Shown: positions 16,487-26,168 of the stretch, piece by piece
Numbering within the stretch: the first letter of the stretch is position 1
Layout of the letters: the number at the start of each line of letters is the position of its first letter
Source of the DNA: an uncultured Clostridium sp.
Lineage (GTDB): Bacteria; Bacillota; Clostridia; TANB77; CAG-508
Length of the DNA stretch: 54,922 bases
NCBI GenBank assembly: GCA_900554365.1
Contig: USGY01000007.1
Location: 1-54,922, forward strand
Direction of reading: 5' to 3'
Notes under the pieces: generated by a model
Told to the model about the DNA's origin: nothing
Databases searched by the model: none
The model's input: only the letters and a program-made list of their open reading frames with translations
Made by a program: the position numbers and the translations under genes

Positions 16487-17392
16487 ATGAGTAATGAAAA
16501 AAGTTGTGCAAGTACAAGTATCAACTGGTATCCAGGACATATGGCAAAAACAATGAGACAAATAGAAGGTGACATAAAATTAGTAGATATAGTAATAGAA
16601 TTATTAGATGCAAGAATACCAATATCAAGTCAAAATCCTGAAATTGCAGGAAGAATAAAAAACAAGAAAAAAATAATAATATTAAATAAAGCTGATTTAG
16701 CAGATGAAAAAATAAATCAAAAATGGGTATCATATTTTGAAAAACAAAATATACCAGCAGTTCTTATTGACTCTAATAGCGGAAAAGGAATAGAAAAATT
16801 CATAAAAAAAATAGAAGAAATGATGCAAGAAATGCTAGAAGAACAAGCAAAAAGAGGTAGAGTTGGAAGAAAAATAAGAGCAATGATATTAGGAATTCCA
16901 AACGTAGGAAAATCATCATTTATAAATAGAATTTCTAAAAGAACTACTGCAGAAGTTGGAAACAAGCCAGGAGTAACAAAGAAAAAGCAATGGATTAGAA
17001 TAAATGATAAAGTAGAGTTACTAGATACACCAGGTGTATTATGGCCAAAATTTGAAAGTGAAGAAGTAGCATTAAACTTAGCTTTTACAGGAAGTATAAA
17101 AGAAAATGTATTACAAAGAACAGAAGTAGCATATCAATTAGTTAAATTCTTATTAGAGAATTATAGAAAAAACTTATGTGAAAGATATAATTTTTCAGAA
17201 GAACATATAGAAGAAGTATTAAACCAAGATCAGCCAGAAAATTTCAATATATATGAAATAATGATAGAAATAGGAAGAAAAAGAGGCTGTGTAGTATCTG
17301 GCGGAGAAATTGATGAAGAAAAAACATCAAAAATAATATTAGATGAATTTAAAAATGGAAAACTAGGAAAAATAACATTAGAAAAACCATAA
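16487..17392 (+). CDS. rbgA: Ribosome biogenesis GTPase RbgA (YlqF)
   Basis: The 301-aa product is a circularly permuted GTPase needed for late 50S assembly. It starts with the family mark INWYPGHMAKTMRQI. The G4 motif NKADL (about residue 67) comes before the P-loop GIPNVGKSS (about 137) and the G3 DTPG (about 180). A helical C-terminal domain follows. I chose ATG 16487, five bases after TAGGTGAG, over GTG 16478. mrnC follows 22 bp downstream. Confidence 0.95.
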   Translation: MSNEKSCASTSINWYPGHMAKTMRQIEGDIKLVDIVIELLDARIPISSQNPEIAGRIKNKKKIIILNKADLADEKINQKWVSYFEKQNIPAVLIDSNSGKGIEKFIKKIEEMMQEMLEEQAKRGRVGRKIRAMILGIPNVGKSSFINRISKRTTAEVGNKPGVTKKKQWIRINDKVELLDTPGVLWPKFESEEVALNLAFTGSIKENVLQRTEVAYQLVKFLLENYRKNLCERYNFSEEHIEEVLNQDQPENFNIYEIMIEIGRKRGCVVSGGEIDEEKTSKIILDEFKNGKLGKITLEKP

Positions 17393-17414
17393 AAATAAGA
17401 AAGGATGTAATTTA

Positions 17415-17819
17415 TTGTTAGAATTTATAAATAGAGAAAAAGATGAAACAGAAGTAAATTTAATGCCACCATTGGTATGGGCATATGTAGGGGATTGTGT
17501 TTATGAATTATATGTGCGCGAAGAACTTATAAATAAAACAAAAATGAAACCACATAAATTGCATATTGAAGCTATTAAATATGTGAAAGCAGAAAAACAA
17601 TCAAAAATATTACATGAAATTTATGATAACCTAACAGATGAAGAACAAGACATAGTTAGAAGAGGAAGAAATGCAGAAAATCATCATTTACCAAAAAATT
17701 GTACTGTGGAAGATTATACATATTCAACAGCCTTTGAAGCTTTGATAGGATATTTATTTTTATCAAAAAAAGATGAAAGATTAAAAGAAATATTTGATAT
17801 GATAAAAATAGAAGTTTAG
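17415..17819 (+). CDS. mrnC: Mini-ribonuclease 3 (Mini-III)
   Basis: The 134-aa RNase III-like dimer lacks a dsRNA-binding domain. YVGDCVYELYVR (about 24-35) carries the catalytic-type Asp, and RRGRNAENHH and TYSTAFEALIGYL, with Glu in the second acidic motif, follow. The family trims the ends of precursor 23S rRNA, which fits its place after rbgA. Translation starts at TTG 17415 behind AAGGATG. Confidence 0.93.
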   Translation: MLEFINREKDETEVNLMPPLVWAYVGDCVYELYVREELINKTKMKPHKLHIEAIKYVKAEKQSKILHEIYDNLTDEEQDIVRRGRNAENHHLPKNCTVEDYTYSTAFEALIGYLFLSKKDERLKEIFDMIKIEV

Positions 17820-17828
17820 TAAAAGTGC

Positions 17829-17857
17829 TTGACTAATTATAAAAAAAATGTTATAAA
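17829..17857 (+). promoter_or_regulatory. Promoter for tRNA-Glu
   Basis: The -35 is TTGACT (17829-17834) and the -10 is TATAAA (17852-17857), with a 17-bp spacer, ending 23 bp before the tRNA. Confidence 0.65.
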
Positions 17858-17880
17858 TATTAAGTATTTAAAAACATTAA

Positions 17881-17955
17881 GGCCCGTTGGTCAAGCGGCT
17901 AAGACGCCACCCTCTCAAGGTGGAATCATGGGTTCGATTCCCGTACGGGTCACCA
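17881..17955 (+). tRNA. tRNA-Glu (CTC)
   Basis: This is a complete cloverleaf with acceptor stem GGCCCGT/ACGGGTC. The anticodon loop CTCTCAA gives anticodon CTC (codon GAG), the T-loop is TTCGATT, and CCA is encoded. The Glu identity also fits the typical GGCCCGTTGGTCAAG start. A CTC species reads only GAG, so a second tRNA-Glu (TTC) must lie elsewhere. Confidence 0.95.
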
Positions 17956-17967
17956 AAATCATTTAAA

Positions 17968-18058
17968 AATTAAAAGGGAGTAGCTTTTAATTACTAATCA
18001 ACAACCGCGAATATAAAGTATTCTGGTTAGTAAGCTAATAATAGTAAGCGAGACTTTT
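17968..18058 (+). ncRNA. yybP-ykoY manganese riboswitch
   Basis: The 5' side has the conserved AAAAGGGAGTAGC and the 3' side ends in AGCGAGACTTTT, the hallmarks of the yybP-ykoY family. Two paired regions lie between, with ACTAATCA and TGGTTAGTAAG as pairing partners. The family senses Mn2+ and turns on exporters. The aptamer's 3' strand overlaps the left arm of a terminator (18052-18087), so metal binding would favour antitermination of the P-type ATPase gene. Confidence 0.85.
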
Positions 18059-18095
18059 AAAAGGAATATAATTTCCTTTTAAAAGTCTTTTTGTT
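18052..18095 (+). terminator. Riboswitch-controlled intrinsic terminator
   Basis: A perfect 14-bp stem (18052-18065 with 18074-18087) is followed by a run of T's. Its left arm shares bases with the last conserved segment of the upstream riboswitch, which is the expected expression platform. Confidence 0.82.
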
Positions 18096-18165
18096 ATTTT
18101 ATGTTATTAATATTTTTGTATAAAATATTAATAAAAAAACAAAATAAGAAAAGGAGTGGTAAAAG

Positions 18166-20889
18166 TTGAATAAAAAATGGTTTAACAAAGAAATTACTGA
18201 AATTGAAAAAGAACTAGAAACAGATGTAAAAAAAGGTTTAACAAATGAACAAGTAAGCTCAAAACAAGAAAAATATGGACTTAACCAATTGAAAGCAAAA
18301 AAGAAAAAATCTTTATTACAGAAATTTATTGAGCAATTTAAAGATTTTTCAATAATTGTTTTAATAATCGCAGCTGTAGTATCAGGATTTGTAGGAGTAT
18401 CACAAGGAGAAGGAATAACAGACACAATTATTATCTTAATAGTTGTTCTAGCAAATGCAATAATAGGAATAGCTCAAGAATCTAAAGCTGAAAAATCATT
18501 AGAAGCGCTACAAAAACTAACTGATCATGCTTCAAAAGTTATTAGAAATGGACACTTAGAGGTAATACCAGCTAAAGAACTAGTGCCAGGAGATATTGTA
18601 ACATTAGATACTGGAGATTATATTCCAGCTGATTTAAGAGTGTTTGAAGCTGTTAACTTAAAAGTGCAAGAGGCTTCATTAACAGGAGAATCAATGCCAG
18701 TAGAAAAATCAATAAAGATAATAGATGATCCGGAAACAGGCATAGGAGACAGAACCAATATGTTATTTTCATCAAGTTTAGTAACATATGGACGTGGAAA
18801 AGGAATTGTAGTTGCAACAGGAATGGAAACCGAGGTTGGAAAAATAGCCGGAATGTTAGACAATACAGAAAAACAAATAACACCACTTCAAGAAAAATTA
18901 AATAAACTAGGTAAAACATTAGGAATAGCAGCATTAGCAATTTGTGCATTCATTTTTATAATTGGATTATTACAAGGAAAAGAACCAATTAATATGTTTA
19001 TGACAGCTGTATCATTAGCAGTAGCAGCAATACCAGAAGGTTTAGTTGCAGTATCAACAATAGTTTTAGCAATAGGTGTTCAAAAAATGGTAAAGAAAAA
19101 TGCCATTGTAAAGAAATTACCAGCAGTTGAAACTTTAGGAAGTGCAACAGTAATATGTTCTGATAAAACAGGAACATTGACTCAAAATAAAATGACTGTA
19201 GAAAAAATATTTATAAATGGAAGTACAAATGAATTAGAAACTTATCAAAAAAATCTTAATGAAGATGTTAAAAAATTAGTATATGCAAATATGTTGTGTA
19301 ATGATACTAAAATTTCTAAAGATGGAAGCTTAAATGGAGATCCAACAGAAACGGCATTAGTTGATATGGCATTTAAATTAGATTTTGACCCAAGCATATA
19401 TGATATAATGCCACGTGTACAAGAAATACCATTTGATTCAGAAAGAAAATTAATGACAACTGTAAATGAAACTGATGGAAAATATATCGTATATACTAAA
19501 GGTGGTATGGATGAATTATTAGGCATATGTAACAGGTATATTTTAAATGGAGAAATAAAAACAGATTTAGAAAATTATACTAAAATAATAAATAAAAATA
19601 ATGAAAACATGGCTAAAGAGGCATTAAGAGTTTTGGCATGTGCATATAAGGAAATTGATCATAAGCCAACAAAAGAAGAAATGAAAAACATTGAAAGTGA
19701 CTTAATATTCATTGGAATGGTAGGGATGATAGACCCACCAAGAGAAGAAGCTAAACAAGCTGTTGAAAAATGTAAAACTGCAGGAATAAAAACTGTAATG
19801 ATTACAGGAGATCATAAAATAACAGCAACAGCAATAGCTAAAAAACTAGGAATATTAGAAGATGAAAGCGAAGCAATAACAGGTCAAGAATTAGAAAATA
19901 TGTCAGATGAAGAATTAATAAAAAATGTAAGACATTATTCAGTTTATGCTAGAGTATCTCCAGAACACAAGGTAAGAATAGTAAAAGCATGGCAAAAAAA
20001 TGGAGAAATAGTTGCAATGACTGGTGATGGCGTAAACGATAGTCCAGCTTTAAAAACAGCTAATATAGGTTGTGCAATGGGAATAGTTGGAACTGATGTT
20101 GCTAAAGAAGCAGCGGATGTAATCCTTACAGATGACAATTTTGCAACAATTGTATCAGCAGTAGAAGAAGGAAGACGTATATATGATAATATATTAAAAG
20201 TAATTCAATTCTTATTATCAAGCAATGTAGGTGAAGTAATAGTATTATTCTTAGCAACATTGTTTACACCGATTTTTGCAAAATGGTTTGGAATAACAGA
20301 TGTTGCAAAAATTGAAATATTATTACCTATTCACATTTTGTGGATAAATTTAGTAACAGACTCATTACCAGCTTTAGCATTAGCATTTGACCCAGCGAGT
20401 CAAGATATAATGAAAAGGAAACCCGCTAAACCAGGAAAGGGAGTATTTACTAAGGGAATGACGTGGAGAGTAGTATATCAAGGAATAATGATAGGACTAC
20501 TTACATTAATAGCATTCATGGTAGGATTAGGAAGTACAACACATCCAATAAATGGATTATCATTAGATGATTCAAAAATAGAAGTTGGTCAAACAATGGC
20601 TTTTATAACACTTGCAATGTCAGAATTAGTGCATGTATTTAATGTTAGAAACAATAAAAAATCAATATTTAAAACAAATATATTTAATAATAGTAAACTA
20701 ATTTGGGCAATATTAGCTTCAGCAGCATTAATGTTTGTAATACTATTTATTCCAGCATTAAGAGAAATATTTAGTATACCAATATTACCAACAGGAAATG
20801 TAATTGAATTAATAATATTAGTATTATCACCAATAATAATAGTAGAAATATTTAAATTATTAAAAATTAATATGGCAAAAGATGAATAA
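18166..20889 (+). CDS. P2-type cation-transporting ATPase under Mn riboswitch, probable Mn2+ exporter
   Basis: The 907-aa protein starts at TTG 18166 behind AAGGAGTGG. It has the actuator motif LTGES, the phosphorylation motif CSDKTGTLT (Asp near 333), the hinge MTGDGVNDSPALK, and about ten membrane helices, including four after the hinge. It resembles Ca2+-type PMCA/SERCA pumps, but the M4 motif is IPEGLVAV rather than PEGLPAV. The M6 segment NLVTDSLPALALAFDP has an Asp typical of ion sites. Homology alone would give a calcium pump. The upstream manganese riboswitch argues for Mn2+ efflux, as with other riboswitch-linked P-type ATPases. A terminator follows. Confidence 0.88.
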   Translation: MNKKWFNKEITEIEKELETDVKKGLTNEQVSSKQEKYGLNQLKAKKKKSLLQKFIEQFKDFSIIVLIIAAVVSGFVGVSQGEGITDTIIILIVVLANAIIGIAQESKAEKSLEALQKLTDHASKVIRNGHLEVIPAKELVPGDIVTLDTGDYIPADLRVFEAVNLKVQEASLTGESMPVEKSIKIIDDPETGIGDRTNMLFSSSLVTYGRGKGIVVATGMETEVGKIAGMLDNTEKQITPLQEKLNKLGKTLGIAALAICAFIFIIGLLQGKEPINMFMTAVSLAVAAIPEGLVAVSTIVLAIGVQKMVKKNAIVKKLPAVETLGSATVICSDKTGTLTQNKMTVEKIFINGSTNELETYQKNLNEDVKKLVYANMLCNDTKISKDGSLNGDPTETALVDMAFKLDFDPSIYDIMPRVQEIPFDSERKLMTTVNETDGKYIVYTKGGMDELLGICNRYILNGEIKTDLENYTKIINKNNENMAKEALRVLACAYKEIDHKPTKEEMKNIESDLIFIGMVGMIDPPREEAKQAVEKCKTAGIKTVMITGDHKITATAIAKKLGILEDESEAITGQELENMSDEELIKNVRHYSVYARVSPEHKVRIVKAWQKNGEIVAMTGDGVNDSPALKTANIGCAMGIVGTDVAKEAADVILTDDNFATIVSAVEEGRRIYDNILKVIQFLLSSNVGEVIVLFLATLFTPIFAKWFGITDVAKIEILLPIHILWINLVTDSLPALALAFDPASQDIMKRKPAKPGKGVFTKGMTWRVVYQGIMIGLLTLIAFMVGLGSTTHPINGLSLDDSKIEVGQTMAFITLAMSELVHVFNVRNNKKSIFKTNIFNNSKLIWAILASAALMFVILFIPALREIFSIPILPTGNVIELIILVLSPIIIVEIFKLLKINMAKDE

Positions 20890-20891
20890 AA

Positions 20892-20937
20892 AATAAGCAA
20901 GAGAAAACTTAAATAATGGTTCTCTTGCTTATTGCTA
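20892..20937 (+). terminator. Terminator after the P-type ATPase gene
   Basis: A 14-bp inverted repeat (20892-20905 with 20920-20933) lies just after the stop codon. The T-tract is weak (ATTGCTATTT). Confidence 0.7.
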
Positions 20938-21051
20938 TTTATGACAAAAAGTGATAAAATAGGCAAAGAATTAACTGTCACATATGAATATTTATAATGC
21001 ATATATAATATAAAAAGTGTTCATATGTATTTGAAAAAGGGAGAGAAAAAT

Positions 21052-22626
21052 ATGAGCAAAAAATTTTATATAACAACACCAATATATTATCCAAGTGGAA
21101 GATTTCATATAGGAACTGCATATACAGAAGTACTTGCAGATAGCTTAAAAAGATATCATAAGCTAAAAGGCGAAGACACTTACATGTTAACTGGAACAGA
21201 TGAGCATGGACAAAAAATTCAAGAAAAAGCAAAAGAAACAGGAAAAACACCACAAGAATATGTTGACGGAATGGCAGATATGGCTAAAACATTATGGAAA
21301 AAGATGGATATTCAATATGACTATTTTATAAGAACAACAGAACCTAAACATGTAAAAGCTGCTCAAAAGATATTTGACAGATTTATGGAACAAGGAGACA
21401 TATATAAAGGTGAATATGAAGGATGGTATTGCGTACCATGTGAATCATATTTTACAGAAACACAATTAGTAAATGGAAAATGTCCTGACTGTGGAAGAGA
21501 TGTAAAATTAATGAAAGAAAACGCATATTTCTTTAATATGAAAAAATATGCTGATAGATTATTAAAATATTATGATGAACATCCTGATTTTATATATCCA
21601 GCTTTTAGAAAAAATGAAATGATAAACAATTTCATAAAACCAGGACTTGAAGATTTATGTGTTACAAGAGCATCATTTGACTGGGGAATACCAGTTTTAA
21701 AAGATCCAAAACATGTAATGTATGTTTGGGTAGATGCTTTAACAAATTATATAACAGCATTAGGATATTTATCAGATGATGACACATTATTTAAAAAATA
21801 TTGGCCAGCTGATGTTCAAGTAGTTGGAAAAGATATCGCAAGATTTCACTTAATTTATTGGCCTATTTTCTTAATGGCATTAGATTTACCATTACCTAAA
21901 TCAATTGTTGTACACAATTGGATAACAATGAAAGATGGAAAAATGTCAAAATCAAAAGGAAATGTAATATATCCAGAAAGCTTAATAGAACGTTATGGAT
22001 TAGATAGTGTAAGATACTTTTTATTAAGAGAAATGCCGATCGCACAAGATGGAGTATTTTCACCAGAAAGTTTCGTAGAAAGATATAATTACGACTTATG
22101 TAATGACTTAAGTAACTTATTAAACAGAACAGTATCAATGGTAAATAAATATTTTGAAGGAAATGTACCACAATATAATGGAACACCAAATGATGTTGAT
22201 GAAGACTTAGAAAAATATACAGAAATGCAAATAGAAAACTTCGAAGAAAAAATGAAAAATTATGAAATAGCAAATGCATTACAAGAAATATGGAATATAA
22301 TTTCTAGAACAAACAAATATATAGATGAAACAATGCCATGGACACTAGCTAAAGAAGAATCAACAGAAAAATTGAAATCTGCAATGTACCATTTAATAGA
22401 AAATTTAAGAAAAATAGCAATATTAATAAAGCCATTTATGAATGAAACTTCAGAAAATATATTTAGACAAATAGGCATAAAAGATGATAATTTAAAAACT
22501 TGGAACAAATTAAGAGAAAATGAAAACGAAAAAAATCAAAAAGTAATCGAAAAAGGTGAACCAATATTTATGAGATTAAATGCAGATGAAGAAATTGGAT
22601 ATATAAAAAGCCTAATGAATGGATAA
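21052..22626 (+). CDS. metG: Methionyl-tRNA synthetase
   Basis: The 524-aa class I synthetase charges tRNA-Met. The HIGH-like motif reads HIGTAY (about residue 18). The zinc knuckle has CVPCES and CPDCGRD pairs, and the KMSKS motif is intact (about 297). A helical anticodon-binding domain fills the C-terminal part. It lacks the extra EMAP-type tRNA-binding domain found in longer bacterial forms. I chose ATG 21052, behind GGGAGAG, over ATG 21025. A polysaccharide deacetylase gene follows after 35 bp. Confidence 0.95.
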   Translation: MSKKFYITTPIYYPSGRFHIGTAYTEVLADSLKRYHKLKGEDTYMLTGTDEHGQKIQEKAKETGKTPQEYVDGMADMAKTLWKKMDIQYDYFIRTTEPKHVKAAQKIFDRFMEQGDIYKGEYEGWYCVPCESYFTETQLVNGKCPDCGRDVKLMKENAYFFNMKKYADRLLKYYDEHPDFIYPAFRKNEMINNFIKPGLEDLCVTRASFDWGIPVLKDPKHVMYVWVDALTNYITALGYLSDDDTLFKKYWPADVQVVGKDIARFHLIYWPIFLMALDLPLPKSIVVHNWITMKDGKMSKSKGNVIYPESLIERYGLDSVRYFLLREMPIAQDGVFSPESFVERYNYDLCNDLSNLLNRTVSMVNKYFEGNVPQYNGTPNDVDEDLEKYTEMQIENFEEKMKNYEIANALQEIWNIISRTNKYIDETMPWTLAKEESTEKLKSAMYHLIENLRKIAILIKPFMNETSENIFRQIGIKDDNLKTWNKLRENENEKNQKVIEKGEPIFMRLNADEEIGYIKSLMNG

Positions 22627-22661
22627 AATGAAAGTATAAATAAATAATAAGAGGAATAAAA

Positions 22662-23588
22662 ATGGTAAATGACGGAAAAGAAAAGTTTGATTTATATAAA
22701 TTTGATACAAAAGAAAAGATAGACAAAAAGAAAATCCTACTTGTTATACTTATTCTATTATCAATTATATGTTTATTTCTTATTGGAAAAAACGTAAATA
22801 ATGCAATAAAAAATTATCAGGTTTATAAAAAATATGAAGCTCAAATTCTTACATTAAAGCAAGCAGATGTAGAAAGACAAAAACAAGAAGCAGAGATAAA
22901 GGAAAAAGAAAAACAAGCTAAATTGCCAAAATTAACAGATGTAGGAAAAGAAAACATGAAACATATTTATAGTTCAGATGAAAAAAGAGTATTTTTAACA
23001 TTTGACGACGGACCATCAGCAGTTACTACTAAAATTCTAAACACATTAAAACAAGCAAATGTAAAAGCAACATTTTTCGTATTAGGATCTAATGTTGTAG
23101 AAAGACCAGAATTAGTAAAACAGATGTATGATGAAGGTCATTATGTTGCAAATCATGGATATTCTCATGTATATTCACAAATATATAGCTCACCAGAAGC
23201 GGTATTAAATGAATATAATCAGTGTAATGATGAAATAAAAAAAGCTTTAGGAGTTCAAGAATATAATTCCCATTTATTTAGATTTCCAGGAGGCTTAGCT
23301 GGTGGAAAGTATGCAGATATTAAAGCTCAAGCTAAAGATTTATTAGATCAAAATGATATTGCACATGTTGATTGGAATGCGTTAAACGGAGATGCTGAAA
23401 CTAATAAATTATCTACAGAGTTTGAGTTATCAAGATTAAATGAAACTATAGAAAATAAAAATAGTGTAGTTCTATTAATGCATGATTCACCAGCAAAATC
23501 AGTTACAGCAGATACATTACCTCAAATAATAGAAATATTAAAAAATCAAGGATATAAATTTGAAAACTTTTATGAAATAATAAAATAG
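22662..23588 (+). CDS. Membrane-anchored polysaccharide deacetylase (NodB family)
   Basis: The 308-aa product has an N-terminal membrane helix (about 26-44), a short coiled-coil linker rich in Lys, Glu and Gln (about 55-90), and a NodB domain (about 105-308). The metal and catalytic residues are visible: TFDDGPS, the NHGYSH histidine pair and RFPGG, with LLMHDS near the end. Such enzymes de-N-acetylate peptidoglycan GlcNAc or MurNAc and can protect against lysozyme. The gene lies only 3 bp before the next one. Confidence 0.88.
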   Translation: MVNDGKEKFDLYKFDTKEKIDKKKILLVILILLSIICLFLIGKNVNNAIKNYQVYKKYEAQILTLKQADVERQKQEAEIKEKEKQAKLPKLTDVGKENMKHIYSSDEKRVFLTFDDGPSAVTTKILNTLKQANVKATFFVLGSNVVERPELVKQMYDEGHYVANHGYSHVYSQIYSSPEAVLNEYNQCNDEIKKALGVQEYNSHLFRFPGGLAGGKYADIKAQAKDLLDQNDIAHVDWNALNGDAETNKLSTEFELSRLNETIENKNSVVLLMHDSPAKSVTADTLPQIIEILKNQGYKFENFYEIIK

Positions 23589-23609
23589 AAAATGGAAGGA
23601 GAAAAGAAA

Positions 23610-25946
23610 TTGCCTAAAAAGAAAGCAGATTCAAACAAGGATATAGAAAATAAATTAGAATATTTATCATTAGATTTAGATAACATTCCTAAAGATATAA
23701 AAAAATATAAACCATTAGAATTTAGAATCCCTAAATTCTATGATGAAAAACAATATAGGCAATATAGATATGTACCAATAAAAAACATACAAATATTGCT
23801 TTCTCCTACACACAGATTAGACGAAATTGATGAAAAATACAAAAAAGCAAGTCCATTGGTAGATTATTTAGATAATCAATCAGAAGAAAACATATTAAAA
23901 TATACTACATTTTTAAATATGCTAAAAAGCTTTAATATAGATGAAGTAGAAAGAATTGCAGAAGAACAAGAAAGATTAAATAAAAAGATACCATTTAAAG
24001 TTAAATATGAAAATAATTATTTATGGCAAATATATTATTCAGAAAATACTGATCAATATTTTATGTTAGTTCCAACAGAAGATTCTGATTATTCAACATT
24101 TTTCTATTTGCTAAAAAAACAATTAGAAAAAAGAAGAACGGGAAAAATATTTGTTCCAATAAGGAATGTGGACTATACCAGCACATACCTAAAAAAATCT
24201 GAATATGAAGATATAGAAAACTATTTATGGTTATTTACAAAAGATTGGCCACTAATATATGAAGTATATGACAAGAAAAATAATCTAAGTATTCAAATTG
24301 TTGGTGAAACAGAAGTTTATCAAAAAATAAAAAGCCAATACAGAATAAAATTATCAACGGCAGAAGAAGCAAATCATTTCTATAAATTATTAAAAGCAAT
24401 GTTTATATTGCAAACAGAATTACCACATTATTTTATGTTTAGAACAGACATAGGAAAAAGCGGCGACATAGAATTTTATCTTGGAGATAAAAAAATAGAA
24501 TATTACGATATAGCAGATTGGATAAAAGAAGAATATCAAATTGGTGTAGAACGTCAAGAAAATGTTGAAAAATTAATAGAAAACAATAGTAAAAGATTAA
24601 AAGACTTAAAAGTAGAAATAGCTTCTCAAGAAATAGAATACTTAGCTAAAGAAAAACAAATATCAACATTTTTAGAATGTAAAAAAACATTTTTTGGAAA
24701 ATTCAAATATTTCTTTAAATATGGAAAGAAAAACAATAAAAATAAAAGCATAAAAGAAGTAAAAAATAATGTTTCTAAAAATGAAGAATTATTAGATGAT
24801 AATCAAGAACTTCCAAAAAAGAAAAGAAAAAAAGAAAATTATAATTTGGAAGAACTATTAGAATTATATAAGGAGATAAATGAAAAAGAAACAAAATCAA
24901 GAAATATTGTAATGGATATAAATAGTTTGAAGTTAAAAAATAAAAATATGCAAAAGAAAATAGAAAATGCTTCAGCATATATTGCAGAAATAGATAGCCA
25001 TAAAAAAAGTATTTTTGAATTTTGGAAATATAGTAATAAAGATGAAATGAGCTCTTTACCTGAAGGCGAAGAAGAGGAAATAAACATAATCAAAAAAATA
25101 GAGAAAACATTTGATTATGAAGAAGACATAGAAGCATTTGGAAAAACAATGGACAGAATGGAAAGAAAAAATCTAAGTAAAGATGAAACAGATAGTATTT
25201 TTATAACAACAACAAATTTATTACCATTATTAAATAAAATAAAAAATAATGATATCTTACCTAAAGATATCGAAAGTGCTTTAAAAGAAATAAAAAAAGA
25301 AGCAATAGAAGAAAAAGCACTTACTGAAAATGATGAATTTGATATTTTTGGCGGTATGCTACAAGATAGTACTAAAGTATCAAGAATCAAAAACAAAAAA
25401 CATAGAGAATTGCCAAAGGATAAGTTTAATATATTAGAAATTAGCAAAACAACAAAGCAAATAGGATTTAAAATGTCTTTGGAGAACATAATTAGTAATA
25501 TAAAAAGTGCACTAAATAAAACAGTTGTAACAGAAAAATTACCAGTATATAAAGCTGTAGTTGAAGACAAATTAGATGAAAAACAAATAAATATATTTAA
25601 TATAAATCCAGAAAATGAAATAGCAAATGCAATAAAAAATGAAAAAAATAAAATTAATTTTTATAAAATCAATTTACCAGAAGGTGCAAATGCTGTAAGT
25701 TATACAAATTGTGTTTTTTATGATAATCAAAATAAAACCTTGCCAGAAGGACAAGATTTATCAACAAATATTTTAATAGATATAACAAAATTAGATTTAG
25801 AATTAACAAACAAAACAAAGTTTAAAATTACAGAAGCTGAAGATAATAAGGATGATTTTTCGCCTATAAATATTAAAACAATTAATGTTTTTGAATTTGA
25901 TGCTAAAATAAAAAAGCAAGATGTAAATAAAGTTCAAAATGACTAG
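23610..25946 (+). CDS. Large coiled-coil protein, unknown function
   Basis: I prefer TTG 23610, with AAGGAG 8 nt upstream, over ATG 23592; the product is then 778 aa. It is hydrophilic with no signal peptide or membrane span. The N-terminal half (about 1-320) is alpha/beta, with RIPKFYDEKQYRQYRYVP and repeated aromatic segments. The middle (about 320-500) is strongly coiled-coil and Lys/Glu-rich. The C-terminal quarter is again mixed, with several short beta segments. No catalytic motif or known domain is recognisable. It is probably co-transcribed with the deacetylase. Confidence 0.72.
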   Translation: MPKKKADSNKDIENKLEYLSLDLDNIPKDIKKYKPLEFRIPKFYDEKQYRQYRYVPIKNIQILLSPTHRLDEIDEKYKKASPLVDYLDNQSEENILKYTTFLNMLKSFNIDEVERIAEEQERLNKKIPFKVKYENNYLWQIYYSENTDQYFMLVPTEDSDYSTFFYLLKKQLEKRRTGKIFVPIRNVDYTSTYLKKSEYEDIENYLWLFTKDWPLIYEVYDKKNNLSIQIVGETEVYQKIKSQYRIKLSTAEEANHFYKLLKAMFILQTELPHYFMFRTDIGKSGDIEFYLGDKKIEYYDIADWIKEEYQIGVERQENVEKLIENNSKRLKDLKVEIASQEIEYLAKEKQISTFLECKKTFFGKFKYFFKYGKKNNKNKSIKEVKNNVSKNEELLDDNQELPKKKRKKENYNLEELLELYKEINEKETKSRNIVMDINSLKLKNKNMQKKIENASAYIAEIDSHKKSIFEFWKYSNKDEMSSLPEGEEEEINIIKKIEKTFDYEEDIEAFGKTMDRMERKNLSKDETDSIFITTTNLLPLLNKIKNNDILPKDIESALKEIKKEAIEEKALTENDEFDIFGGMLQDSTKVSRIKNKKHRELPKDKFNILEISKTTKQIGFKMSLENIISNIKSALNKTVVTEKLPVYKAVVEDKLDEKQINIFNINPENEIANAIKNEKNKINFYKINLPEGANAVSYTNCVFYDNQNKTLPEGQDLSTNILIDITKLDLELTNKTKFKITEAEDNKDDFSPINIKTINVFEFDAKIKKQDVNKVQND

Positions 25947-25980
25947 ACTTTTATAAAAATATATGTTAATATAATATACA

Positions 25981-26008
25981 GTTTCGTAATAAGCAGTTAT
26001 TACGAAAC
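25981..26008 (+). other. 12-bp hairpin just upstream of tRNA-Leu
   Basis: A perfect inverted repeat (GTTTCGTAATAA with TTATTACGAAAC, loop GCAG) ends 7 bp before the tRNA. It has no T-tract, so it may be a tRNA-precursor processing element or a weak stop for the preceding operon. Confidence 0.5.
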
Positions 26009-26015
26009 GTATTAT

Positions 26016-26098
26016 GCAGATGTGGCGGAATTGGCAGACGCACACGACTCAAAATCGTGCGGGAAACCGTGTGGGTTCAAGTCCCACCATCTGCACCA
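26016..26098 (+). tRNA. tRNA-Leu (CAA)
   Basis: A class II tRNA of 83 nt with a long variable arm. The acceptor stem is GCAGATG/CATCTGC, the anticodon loop CTCAAAA gives CAA (26050-26052, codon TTG), the T-loop is TTCAAGT, and CCA is encoded. A strong terminator follows. Confidence 0.96.
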
Positions 26099-26105
26099 AA
26101 AACAT

Positions 26106-26150
26106 AAAAAGGAACAGTGAATTTCAATTGAAATTCACTGTTCCTTTTTT
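26106..26150. terminator. Long terminator hairpin after tRNA-Leu
   Basis: A perfect inverted repeat of about 19 bp per arm (26106-26124 with 26131-26149) begins with A's and ends with T's, so it could also end the convergent minus-strand gene at 26169. Confidence 0.88.
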
Positions 26151-26168
26151 ACTAGAATCACATTTTAA

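Noticed and set aside
20937..21051. T-box or other riboswitch ahead of metG
   Set aside because: No T-box sequence, specifier loop or antiterminator could be recognised in the 115-bp gap.
25981..26008. Intrinsic terminator before tRNA-Leu
   Set aside because: The hairpin is perfect but lacks a T-tract, so it is listed only as a hairpin.
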